Under the pieces are notes generated by a model. It was not told the DNA's origin and ran no database searches. It saw only the letters and a list, made by a program, of their open reading frames with translations. Below are positions 38,069 through 51,000 of a stretch of 64,000 bases of DNA, one piece after another. Within the stretch, counting starts at the first letter, position 1. Each line of letters begins with the position of its first letter. This stretch comes from Tanytarsus gracilentus (taxonomy: Eukaryota > Arthropoda > Insecta > Diptera > Chironomidae), in assembly GCA_038502055.1 (NCBI GenBank), contig JAXRKN010000038.1, forward strand, positions 3,348,001 through 3,412,000, written 5' to 3'. The position numbers and the translations under genes were made by a program.

Positions 38069-40533
38069 ATGTACAACAAAATTCTATCGAACACAAAAGT
38101 AGAAGATTATGAGGAAGTCATCATAGACATTGAAGGCACTTGTCCTGAAGAAGTTCTCTTCTATCGTGATGAGGGCAATGTAAGTTAAATAGTGTCATAC
38201 GAAATTCCCCTGAATGACGTCAATGTAATTTACTTTTTAGATGAACATCGTTGTTAGCTTGTATGCAGATGATCACGAAGAAAAATGTGTAATTAGATTC
38301 AAGAAAATTGCAATAGACACGAGTAAGTAATCGGTGTTTATGTTTGCGGAGTGTGATAAGTAGAAGTCGGGGGAAAAAATAAGAAGGTCAAGGGGTGAAA
38401 ACAATTAAATTGTTATTGCAGGATTTCAGCTCTCGAAGCTTGAAATTTTTAATGATTGAAAAAAATATTTTTAATGCTAAATATTTAAAAATCAAATTAG
38501 GAATTAAATATTTTTATTCATTAATTCAAATTATATTTAATTAATTTGAATGAATAATTTTTGGTTCATCTGATTGTGAGCTAAATTTATCAAATTACTA
38601 AAATAATACTGAATTAATTTTAAATTCATAATTCTGATTTATTTTTTATTTTAATTTTCTTAATTCATTCGAGAACCCATTTATTAAGAACTCGCACAAA
38701 GTTTAAAAAACTCAACAAAACTAGAACTAAAATTTAAAAATTCTAATTAGAAAAAAAATAAATTTTCCACCCCTTGAACAAATACGACTCACTATGACAA
38801 AGCAATAACATTGGCACGATTTTTAATTTGATAAAGATAATTATCTAACGATTGTTGTTTACACTTAATAACTGCGATAGCTTTCTGCTTACAACATTGT
38901 TGAGACTTTAAAAAACCGACGTGTGGGTATCATGTCGCTTTACTTTTATCTTATCTTTAGAAATTTTTTGAGATTTATTTAATTTTTTTATTTAGCACCT
39001 TCGAATGACCACAAGCATGAGCTCATGTCCTTCGTTCGTTTCGAGGAATTATTACAGAAATATTTTGATCGCTTTACCGTCGTGCCAAAAATAGCTTACC
39101 TCGACATCGACATACGCACATTGAATGACTTTTTGGTGCGTGACCGACCGGGTTAGTAGAAATTTGAGGCTCGTGTGTGCCCAAAATCCTTCAACCAACT
39201 ATGAGTTTTATTCTTCTTCTTAATAGCTGTTAGAAGGAGTAAAATTATTGGACATAACTATGGGTTGCTCTATCGAGATGTGGCATTTTTGCCGAAGGAA
39301 GTTTATACAGGAAAACCCGTCAACGGTGAATTTCGAGATTCGCCAACGATTTGCATAGAGATCAAAGTAAAGCAGGGCTTCATGATGAGCGACAGTTGTG
39401 ACTATGACTTTAACATTCAAAAATGCCGTTTCTGCTATTTTCAGGTATTTCCGCACTTTAATTTTTATGCTCGAGTTTTTTTTATCAGCACATTAATTTA
39501 CTTAATGCTTATCTTGCAGTATTTAAAGCTCAGGAATGCCAAAATAACTGGCATATCCAAGTACTGCCCGATTGATTTGTTTTCGGGAAGTGCTGAGCTA
39601 ATGAATCGAGCCATTCGAGGTCTATTTGAGAATCCGCAAAATAATCTAAAAATGTTTCAAAACGGCGTGACAGTGTACAATGAATATACTCAGGATAAAA
39701 AGGCTCTGAGGCGAATATTGAATAACATTTTTCCAGACATAAGTTCCAGTGAAAGGTAATTTAAAAAATTTATAATTTTTTTTAAAAAGAATTTTGATCT
39801 TTCGTTGACGTAAATCTAAAGAGTCATTCCTAAATTAATATATTAAAGTTTCAAAATATAATTAGGAATTTTTTATAAGTCACACAAAATTCCATTTAAT
39901 TACTCATTTTAAAAATATTTAAATTTCCATTAAAATTTCAAATTTACAAATATTTTTCTCCCATCCAGACAGGAAACAATGATCATAAATTTAATTCGTA
40001 AGGTTTTATTGAAAGATTTCACGTGCTGTGATAGCGAAATTGAAATGTGCAATGATAAGGAATTTTATGATGATGAAGATGACGTCCATGCACGAAGTTG
40101 TCGAGCAGAATCTTCGCCACAACTTCCTGAAAAGTGCATTTTAAGTAGCATTTTAAGAGCGCAATATCTAGTTAGAGAGAATTTCGAAAAAATGGAGCAT
40201 TTAGATGCAAATTTAACTGAAAACCATGAACAAATAATTCAAGACTATCGGATAGGCAGCACAGCATTGGACTGCTCCGTCATGGTTACTTTTCGTCGAA
40301 TTAATGAAGTAAATTTTGATGTTGAACGTGATAATTTAATTGATGGAAATCATTATGTGACTTTTAATGGACCAAATGGACTTTCACAGCCACAACATTT
40401 TGCCGTGAGTGCCACAATTGTCGACCTCGACGAAAAGAAGGATTCTTTCGCACACTTTCGGAAATATAAGAAGCAATATCGTGACAGTATTGTTGCTTAT
40501 AAAGATTACATTAAGGCACGAAGATTTAATTAG
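38069..40533 (+). CDS. IPPK: Inositol-pentakisphosphate 2-kinase
   Basis: Six exons (38069-38179, 38241-38322, 38996-39151, 39227-39444, 39520-39755, 39969-40533) join in phase and give 455 residues. The enzyme phosphorylates the 2-position of inositol pentakisphosphate with ATP to give InsP6. Family landmarks in order are YRDEGNMNIVV near the start (nucleotide loop), VIRFKKI, CIEIKVKQGF, the Cys pair in KCRFCYFQ, ISKYCPIDLFSG, NNLKMFQNG and, near the C-terminus, LDCSVMVTF. Human IPPK has EIKPKCGF, CRYC, ISKYCPLDLYSG and NNLKIFKNG in the same order. The start has a good TCACC context and sits just before the first conserved block. Intron 2 (38323-38995) is the only long one and shows nothing further. 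An AATAAA near 40597 fits the transcript end. Confidence 0.94.
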
Positions 40534-42062
40534 GTAGTAAAATAATTTCTTACCTTAAAAAGACACAATTTTTTTTATATGTGTAATTTCGAATATTAAA
40601 TAAAAAAATATGTTGATATAATAAAACTATAAGTTCTAGAGCTTTTCATCAACTTTAATTACCATACCCTACATTTCTTAATTTTATGCCATTCCAACCT
40701 TCCGACATGAGAGAAAATTTTTTCATTTAATTACCTAATAATTTTCCGTGTCCTTTAAGATAAAAATCTAAATGCGAATATGTGAATTTTCACCCTCTTA
40801 ATAATAAAGCGTCAAATGTATGTGTCATTACTATCGTCTATCTCAACGTGGGTTATTTATAATAGGAGGAGTCGTGCATGTAGGATAGAAAATGTAGAAC
40901 GGAAGCGCTTCATTGGTTTAATCTCAACACGACATTCTACGCATGTGTCGTTCATCTCTTCGCATCAAATTAATTCAACTTGTAGAATGTCAATTCGGAA
41001 AAGTGCATTCGATGGTTTCGTTGGTTGTTCATTCACTCAAATGAATTATTTTCGGGCGTAATTGAAAGTTCAGCGAGGTTGTAAAATTAATTACAGCAAT
41101 AAGAGCGCAAGGCATGTACGAAAATATTATTTTAATGCTCGTGATAATAAAAGCGTGCTCTTGCATGATGCGATGTCCACTTTTAGTTTCACCTTAATGC
41201 TCATTTATTACCCTTCGCTCTCTTCCAGCCATTTCGCGGTTTCAAAAAGGGCAACAACAGCATTCAAAATTTATGATTCTTCTCTAAGCTCCGCGATTAC
41301 TCATAATTCGTGGTTTTATACGCTTTTTTTCGCAGTAAATACTAAGGAGTGCACTAAGGGGCTCATAAAAGGTTGGAATTGTTGTCATAAAGGACATAAT
41401 CACCTGCTGGTCGGAAAATAACTGAGTAAAAAAAATTTCAAAAGTAATTTTATTATTTTTTAAAAATTTAATTGTTAATTTTTAAAATTTAAGTAGTCTT
41501 GATTTTATCTTAAAAGTAAGTTTAGTAAAGAGGAGTGTTTTCCAATGCCAATGTGTGCGTGTAAACACCTTCTTCTTGGTCATTACAACAACAATAATAG
41601 CTAATACCCAAAAATATCATCAAACAGAAGTCTACGAAAAAAAATAAATGAGCTTACATAGTTTCATGACGGACAAATTTCTCCTTCACATTCCCAGCTT
41701 TGCTCTCTCACTGTGAGTTTCGTATGGAAATTAATTAAAATTTTCTCATTCGGTGTGCTTTTTTCTTACCCGCCACTGTTTGCAAAGGTACATTTTTCTT
41801 TCTTAGCATTATGTGTTTTTTATATAGATTAAAAATATGTTAATTGGGCAGAATTAATTTTGTTGTCGAAGGAAAAGTTCGCCAGTCGTTAGGTTTATTT
41901 CATCTTTGAACATTCGACAGAAAAGACGTTTAGAAGTTTTCGGGTGTGAAATATTTTTGACTGTGTAAAGTGAAATTGGTGATTGATAGGCGCAAAATTG
42001 GATACTATCGCGCATAAATTCATTGGATTATCGATTAAGCTCCAAAAAAGTGCTTGTTAAAA
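40534..42062. other. Non-coding interval and probable DCX-EMAP promoter region
   Basis: No supportable ORF. The last 150-200 bases before 42063 could be the 5' UTR of the DCX-EMAP gene if its start codon is where proposed. The rest is AT-rich with no recognised motif. Confidence 0.4.
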
Positions 42063-45000
42063 ATGGTAAAATTTGATTTTTGACCCATCCTTGCGAGATC
42101 TCCAACGATAAATTTATTTTATTGCGTCAACGACATTTTAAAAAATATGAAAAACTTTATGACGTGCCAGTTCGCGATTAAATTTACAAGAGTGGCAATA
42201 ATTTTCGCCTTTTTAGCAAATAATTGCTTTGAGATCTTTTCAACAAGATTTCACGAGTTTCCTCTTAAAGTTTGCTCCACTTTTAATTTCCCTTCACATG
42301 TGTCATAAGTCCATTCAGCACAAACACGCAAATGCATTAAAATTTACGATTCTCATAAATGTCTCGAGCATATATGAGAAAATATTTATTCCGCTATGAA
42401 TATTCATTTTCAATATATATTTTTCTTGGCCGTCGTCGAGAAATGGCCGATAGCGATCTTTCGTCATGTGCATAAAAGAAGGAAATTCCCACAAATTTAA
42501 TAATCGACTTGCGAGACGCTAAAAGTGGCTGCAGAAAAATAAAATAGAAAGCAGATTTAATACCTTGAAAGTGGCATTTCAGTCAACGTCTTTGGTCGAC
42601 GACGAGGGCGAGAGAAAAGAAAAGAAAATCTTTCAAGTGAAAGCTCTATCGATTTTTCCTTGCTCGACCATTAATTTGCCTTTCTAATTTCTCCTTTTTC
42701 CCTCTCACTCGCTCTCTCACCTTTTTTTTTGTTTCAACTTAATGAGTTGTTTCGCAATAAATCCACAGCAATTCCTTTTCTCTCTCTCGATTTCTTTCCA
42801 CATGACCCAAATATGAAAATCACGACAACATCGCTTGATTGTGCGGTGTGAAGAAAACCACCAGCAGAGTAATTTTTTTTCGCCTCACAAACATTTCGTA
42901 ATTGTTGACAGTGTAATGGCCAAGCAGGAGCAGTACACTGGCCCTAGTAATTTTGCTCGGCTACTCACTACCACAAACATCATCTGAAAAACTCCATTAA
43001 TATTCTTGTTTTTCGGATATCAAACCCTATGGGGCTTTATGCACAAATAAGGCGAAAGCAACACCATATAGCATATCATTTATGAGGAATTTCTTCTTTA
43101 CTCTTCGGCAACTGTCAGGGGTCATGAGACTGTGGATTATTTTCCTTGATTATTTTGCATTTCTTAATTTTTAATTAAAAAATTTCATTTCTCAATTTTG
43201 AGATATCTGAAAAGTTTTTTTAAACTTATAAAAAAGCTTCTAAATTTTTTTATTGATGTATTTTTATAGAAGAAGAACCCTCGCGAAAGCTTTTATCTGT
43301 AATTAAAAAATGGAAGTAATAAAACATCATAATCAAGCCATGTCCTGACAGTAAGCACGAATAGAGAGAAAGACTTTTCTAGTTCATTGCACCACGTTTG
43401 TTGTTATCTTGATTCAAGGAAAAAAAATGTGTGTAATATGCTTTAATTTTCATTCTGCTGTATTTTCCCCACTCTCATTTCTATTTTAACGGGCATGGAG
43501 TGCAGACCTATGAGTTACTTCAACGATAGTTCTTTGAAAAGTGAATAGAGAGACAATAATTTCGAAATAAAAAAGAGAGATTAAAGTTGTGTTGAAGCTT
43601 TCGAAAGCTCGTGACAAATAAAAGTTTATTAAAAAGCAGGTATTTAGCGTTGTCATTGTTGGTGTTGTGAGTTTATCGGTGTTGTGCATCAAAAACTAAA
43701 ATAGAGTGAACGTTAACTCAGCCAATGCACCCGTGCATAATTTAGGAACTTAATTTAAAATGCATTTATATGTTAATTTAGCGTGCACCCTAAAAATAAA
43801 AAAAATAAATTAGAAAAAAATGTTAAAAGTTCAAAGAGAAATTTTTCGATGTTTAAATGTTTTGCGTTTTCGTATGTAAAAATATTTTTGCTGATTCATT
43901 TTCATATGTACGAAAAAAATAAAATAATTTAGGCGAGTAGTCAGGACGAGGAGAGTCTTGGAAGTGAAGTGAATCAACCCGAGCCGAGCACATCGAGTGG
44001 CAAGCAATCTGTCATCGAGCGGATCAGACAAAATCGACAGAAAAAGGCGATCCTTTCGAACATAATCGCGGGTCGAGGAAAAGCCGAAGCGTCGAAATCG
44101 CCGAGTCCGAACGTGCAGAGTAAAGTAAATACGCCACTGTATCGAGATCAACAGCAAGAGCCGAAACGTTTCTTCGAGAGTGCAATGATGGAGGGCGCAG
44201 ACGCGGGCAACAATAATAACAGTGTTGAAATGGACAAAACAGTCGTCAATAGTGATGGTCAAGCAGTTGAAAAGTCAGGAGCTACATTGGGTGAGAAGAA
44301 ATTAAATGGAGCAAGTCGAGCGACGACACCAAATAACAATAATCTAGTGACGTCGAAGAGCAGCACGAGCCTCAAGCCAGAGACACCCGAAGACGAGGGC
44401 TACGCAATTGGCAGTGGCCTACTTTCGAATCAAGAAACAGGCTTCTTTCCGGTAAAAAGGGAAAAGAGTGCCGCTCCATTGCGCTCCACTTGGGGAGCGA
44501 GAGACGGCAGTCCAGGTTCGGGTGAACCATTAGAAAGTGGTCAAGTTAGTCCTTCGATGGAAAATTACAGTGAAATACATGGACCCTCAAGACCAAAATC
44601 AAGACAGGATATGCCTGGCAGCAGTGGTGGTGGAGGAGGTGGCGGTCCGGGCATGTCATATCCGTCTTCACGCTATAATGTCTCAAATTTTTGGAAAGCT
44701 CGAAGAATTCTCTTTTATCGCAATGGCGATCCATTTTTTCCCGCAGTGGAATTTCGCTTTAAACCCGGCCGAGATATTTCAACGTTGGATAAACTTTTGG
44801 ATAAAATCTCCTCACGCATGGATCTTCCACGTGGCGCACGATACATTTTCTCCATGGACGGTGATAGAAAAACCTCACTCGATGAACTTGAGGATGGCTC
44901 ATCATATGTTGTTTCCTCGTTCAAGCAATTTAAGGTGAGTGAAAGGTTTCACTTTCATGTCCTAAATTTCTTCTTTCTTATTTTTTTTATTAAACGCGTG

Positions 45001-48000
45001 CAAGGAATTTTATAAACACGTACGCGAATGTAATAAGGGAGAGATTTTCTTGCGCCAGTAAATTTTTCCTACTTTTTTTCAAGAGTGAACTGAAAGAAAT
45101 CGATAAATGTAACCATGTCGTGCCCCGTAAGAAAGCGCGCTGGGCTAAAGAAAATATTGCCATGTCGTGAACGCGGTCAAATATTTTTATTGAGTTCAAA
45201 ATCATTTATAATTTTTTCCTCAACATCTTTCGTTCAAACACAATTAATTTTGCGGTGCTTAGAATTTATTTTTTAATGAGTGAAGAAGAATCGTAAAAAA
45301 ATATTGCTTTTGTGTGTGACAAATCGAGTGTCGAGTGTGTGTGAAGGAATTTAGGCCAGTCGGGCAACAAAACCGCAACAGCAAAAAAAAGCTTCATTAT
45401 GCATGCCTTAAGTGCTTTTGCGAAGAATGTCCATTCCACGCATCCGGAATGCTATCACACAAGAAAAGTGTCGTTAAATGTGTAGAAAGAAAAATCTGAA
45501 GGACTTTCTCTCACTCTCGAAAAATAACGAGAAAGCATTTTTACTCGCTTTATGATCCGACAAGGTCATTTCTCTGCTACAAAATTGTAGAAAATCATGC
45601 AAATCATCCATATCGGAGCAAAATGAAAAATACAGAGTCCACTTGTAAAAATGTCCATGCTTGAATATGGAAATTAATATTTTTTTTCTTCTTTTCGTTG
45701 AAGGATTTCCACTTTCCGTTTTCACGAGCGCGCGAAAAGCTTTTTTTACTGTCGAGATACTTTTCTTGTATGTTTGTTTCTTTTAATGCTTTTCTATAAG
45801 TGTGAAGTGTGCGGGCAACATGTTTACAGTGCATTGCATTAAAAAGTACACAATAAAATTATTGAACGCCTCTTTATTACTTTGAAGCTTTAGGTCAAGG
45901 GTTTAAAGTTTTTAATTTAATCTTGAGAGTAATAACACTTCAAAATTATTTGGGAAATTTTTATTTTTTAATGCCTTAAAATATTTTGAATTGAGAGAAA
46001 AATTTAATTTACAAAATGAAAATCCAGAAAAAATAAATTTAATTCCTGGATTCAGAAAAATCAAAAAATTTCTTGTTAAATTTTATCAGCTTGAAAAAAA
46101 ATATTTTTGACCTCAATGAATCAAGTTCAACTCTTAAAATAGCTCAAAAAAATTATGTTCAGTTCATTTTTAACAGTAATGACATCTAGCCTTCATGCCT
46201 TCACGGTCTTTAGGATCGAATCAGAAATAAAATGTGCAAATGTATGCAAATATCACAAAAGCGAAAGCATTTTGACGAAAATCCATCAAACGGTAATCAA
46301 AAAATTGTTCTTTGATAAACACACGAATAAAAATTTTCCGCAATTTTGGAATGGAAATTTTTCATCCTTTCTTTTTTGCATATAATCAATTTTTCTTCGG
46401 TTTTACATTAGCGTTATTAAGGTCATAAAATGATTGCTGATTATGACGGAGAGGGACTTTTACAGTTATGCTCCTTCATGCTGCTTAATTGTGATTTATT
46501 GCCTCTCCCTTATACTAAAAACCCACACACGAGCGATCATCGTGTAAAACAAGGGTGCAACCTTTTTGAAAAGCAATCAATCGTAATTATTGCATTTCTT
46601 TGATTGAAAACTTTTTTCCTTTCCATCATGCATTTTCCTAATTAATATGGTAATCGTGGAAATTTCAGGAGAAATGACTCTCCTTTATGGCACATGCATG
46701 CGATGGCGATTACACAGCCACAAAATCTCGATAAAACTTAATGGAAATTTCTTTGAAAATTCTTTAACCTGGAATAACTTTCGAGCGTGCGGTTTTTGAC
46801 ATTCTTTGAGAAAGTTTTTTAGGACATTTTTGGATTGGGATTGTGAAGAAATTAAAATTTAAGTGATTAAGGTAAAAAAGCTTAATAATTTTATTAAAAA
46901 TGGAATTAATTTTTGAAAATTTTAATTTTATTTTTTGTCATATCAAATTTATCAAAAAGATTTCGCATAAAAAAATTAAAGCCAAAAAATTCATCAATTT
47001 TTTATATCATCAAGGCTGTAAATTGACCATTAATCGCTCGTTTCCTTAAAAGTCAAAGTGAAAGTGAGAAAATCCAATTGAGATGCAAATTGGATGCCAT
47101 GTTAAACGTAGCAAACACATTAATCGTTTTATGACCTTGATTTTCCTTTGAAGCTTTTTTTCGCACCGCCTTTTCTTTATCATAGCGTGAAAGAGAAAAA
47201 ATATTGTGCTTTTAAGTCATAATTAGCCGTCTTCCTCTTCATTGACATAGAATTCGAAGAAATTGCGTGTGCAAATAAGTTGTAAAATGACACCTTATGA
47301 ATCTCTTCATAAAACCTTCAAGCACCTTCGCATACATGAACTCATTTTTCGCTTTCCACCACACTTCGCCGGCTGTCAAAACGATTATTTAATTAAATAC
47401 ACGAAAAATGCCATTTTCTACCATTCAAGTTCCATAATTTATGGCATGAGAAAATAAATTTTTTTACGGTCGAACATTTTTCTTAAAATTACTTAAATTA
47501 CCCTCTCGCGTTTGAGATTGACGAAAAAAAGAGTTGCTGCAGTAGCGCAAATAAATCAAACTAAAAACATCGTGTACAAATTGACTACAATCTTGCATAA
47601 GTAATAAAAAAAATTCTATGTCCTTTTATCGCGAACATGAGATCAAAGTCACGTGTAGACGAACGGAATGCTTTTTGCGTGATTCAATAATGAACATACA
47701 TACAGATGGACATGTTTTCTTTCATTTCATTTCCACAGAAAGCTCTCACTTCCTCTTCACACCCACACAAACTGACCTTCGCTAAGAAATGTCTTTACTT
47801 CATCATGTTATTAGAGTGAAAAGCAAAAATGAACGGTTGCGGGAATTTTTTTCTAATTGGCCGTATCAAGGAGAAGGGAATGGCCCAAAAACAATTTATT
47901 CTTTTTCGGAAAATTAGAACAAAGAGCGTAAATTTTTTTATCGCAAACCAATCTCGTAAATGTAAATATTTCTTTTTTATGATTCATGCATTTCCATATG

Positions 48001-51000
48001 GATCAAAACGTGCGATAAAAGTCAATTCTGTGGTGTGACAAAAAGTTTTTCTTTTATGTATGTGTGCCCATTCTTTTCTTGACACTCATTCATGTCAACT
48101 TTTTTTTGTAACGTAAACGAGATAAATCAAAAAACAAAAAGTTTTTTCGGAGATTCGTGATCGCGAGTGTTGAAGAGGAAATGCCAAAGGAAAAAAAAGT
48201 AAATTGTCCTCAATCATAAAGAATGCCACCCTCGTTCATCATACATAAAATGATACGGTTCAACACAACCATCATACAAACTTATGTACATAGTGTCGTG
48301 GCACATTGATGTCGTTGTTAAGTAGCGCGACGACGACGACCACACGAGCGTGTATTGTAAATTTCCACCGTGTATGGTGTGTGAGAGAGTCCTTCTTTAT
48401 GTTGCCAACATTATACCACCGTGTGTCAGTTGATGAAGAGCTCTCGAGGTGGTTAGCCGAAATATTTTTTTTACTCAAAGCTTCTTTTATACACACACTC
48501 GACTTCACTTTGTGAAATTATAACGCCATTAAGTGCAATTGTAAAAAATACTAAAAGAATTTCTTCAATGTATGATGACAGTGAGGATGAGTACACGTTT
48601 GTGGTTTTATCGCGATCGAATTCATTCAAAAAGGTAGTGCGGAAAGCTCGTGGAAAATTATTGCTTGGGAAAAACCCCAACATTATAAAAATTTGTGGAG
48701 AGAGGGAAAACTTTTTTTTACTGATTGCTTAATAGATTTATCAAGAATTTCTTTTCTCTCAATTACATGCTGCAGCCTGCAAGCTACGGTAAAAAGGTGA
48801 GTTGATAATTGACATTGAATTGTGCATGCGGTTTTAAACCCGCCTTCTTTCCACAGAATGGCGTTTGGTATCAATCGCCGGGCAATCAAGGATGGGGAAG
48901 TAATCGTAGCCGCAAATCATCAGTCATCGATGCCGATAACTTACCATCGTCAAGTCTAAAGCCGAGTGCGGGGCGTGTTATCAGGATCATTAATAACGCT
49001 GATCATTCCATCCAGGTGAGCTTAACCGCACCTTCCTTTTCCTATGCCTCGCACTTTCATGTTAAATTCTCTTATGGCTTGCAACAAAGTGAAGGCTTTT
49101 TAAATCCTAATTACGCTGCACGCCCGCTTAATCAAAGTGCTTTAATATGCACGAAACAAAATCTACGTCTCGGCAGCTTTTTTTGTGCCCTCAACGTGGG
49201 CATACTTTTTTTCCGCTCAACAAAATCAATGAGTGAAAAGCCATTTGCATATAATTTAAATAAATGCATCAGTGTAGCTTTCAGTTTCACTCGTGAATGG
49301 CTTTCACTTTTTTTTTGTTGCAACCATTCTCTGCGAGTCAATACAAACATGACTTCTTTCTTGAATGAATTTGTTGCAATCCCAGCGAGGAAAAAATTTA
49401 ACGTAATTAGAAAAGTCAAAGTAAATTTAATTGCATCACAATTTACCGACCGGGCTCTTGTGGAAATGACCGTACTTATGTTGGACATGCAAAATGTGAA
49501 AAGAAAATTGCGATATGATTTTTCTGCGAGAGCAATTTTGTGCATTATTAACTCTTCGTCGCAGTCATTAGATTCTAGATCTCACTAATATATGCATACT
49601 TGCTTTAATGGCACTTCCACCCTCTCTCTCGAAAAAAATGCCATATTTTATGCTAATTTTTACACACTTTTCACTCTCTCTCTTCTTAATTCCATTCAAC
49701 CCAAACAGTGTCGCGTTTTATTAAACTTGCGTACATCACAGCCGTTTGAGGAAGTCCTTGAGGATTTAGGTCAAGTATTAAAAATGACGGGAGCCAAAAA
49801 AATGTATACTAATACTGGACAGGAAGTGCGTAGTTTCTCCCAATTAAGAAATGAATTTGCCGAAGTGGATACTTTTTATTTGAGCAATACAACAGCGGCG
49901 CCAGTCATTCCAATTGGTCCCGGTCTCGTTGCATCGCCCATTCGAAGATCACGCTCTCGAGCCAGTCTCACAAATATCGATCAAAATCCCGAGCCAAAGG
50001 TTCCAAGTGGTGGATTTGTTGCCGCTCGTCAGGCACGAGCGAGAAGCAAAAGTCGCCCGAGAATTTTATATGCGCCTGAAAATGAAGTTGTTCGATCGAC
50101 GATGGCGACAACAGCAGCACAAGCACCCGCTGATTTCGCAATGGTCGATGGAATGAAGGAGGATCCAACTCGAATTGTGATTCGAGGTCTTCGAAGAACT
50201 TTTTATCCACCACTGCATCATGCACCGATTGATAATAGTCCACCGGAAAAGAAACTTCTGTTGTCGTGGGTTCATGGCTATCGTGGTATTGACTCGCGAC
50301 GAAATTTATGGGTTCTTCCATCGGGTGAGCTTTTGTACTATGTTGCTGCTGTCGCCATTCTTTATGATCGCGAAGAGGAAAATCAACGTCATTACACGGG
50401 TCACACTGAAGACATTATGTGGTATGAGGGAAATTACTTTTTATTACACTTAATTAAATTACTTCTAATCACATAGCATGGATGTTCATCCCTCGCGAGA
50501 ATTAGTTGGATCGGGTCAACGTGGTGGACGTGACCGTAAGTCGCAAGCACATGTGAGAATTTGGAGCACGGAATCATTGCAGACATTGTATGTCTTCGGT
50601 ATGGGTGAACTCGATACGGGCGTTCTGTCAGTCGCTTTCTCGCAACTCAACGGCGGCAGTTACATTTTAGCTGTCGATGCTGGCCGCGAAAGTATTTTAT
50701 CCGTTTGGCAATGGCAGTGGGGTCACCTATTGGGTAAAGTTGCGGTAAGTTATAATTTCCGGCTTAAAATGAATCATTTTAATAATTATTTTCACTCTCG
50801 TTCTCAAAAGACTTTGCAAGAAGGATTATCAGGAGCTGCTTTTCATCCGCTTGATGACAATTTGTTGATAACGCATGGTCGAGGTCATTTAGCGTTTTGG
50901 CATCGTCGAAAAGATGGATTTTTCGAAAAAACTGATATCATAAAACCGGTAAGAGTTTCTATTTCTGGGGCGTTAATAGTCGAAAATGACTTTTACATCT

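Noticed and set aside
40816..41421. Two adjacent + strand ORFs of 81 and 119 codons between IPPK and DCX-EMAP
   Set aside because: The residues show no domain, and the sequence around them lacks consistent splice sites or codon bias.
43831..44262. Minus-strand ORF of 143 codons opposite a DCX-EMAP exon
   Set aside because: It is a shadow of the real coding exon on the + strand, with no start context or splice support.
48809..48856. Upstream in-frame extension of the second doublecortin exon
   Set aside because: The acceptor at 48855-48856 and the in-phase microexon define the exon start. The extension is intron.
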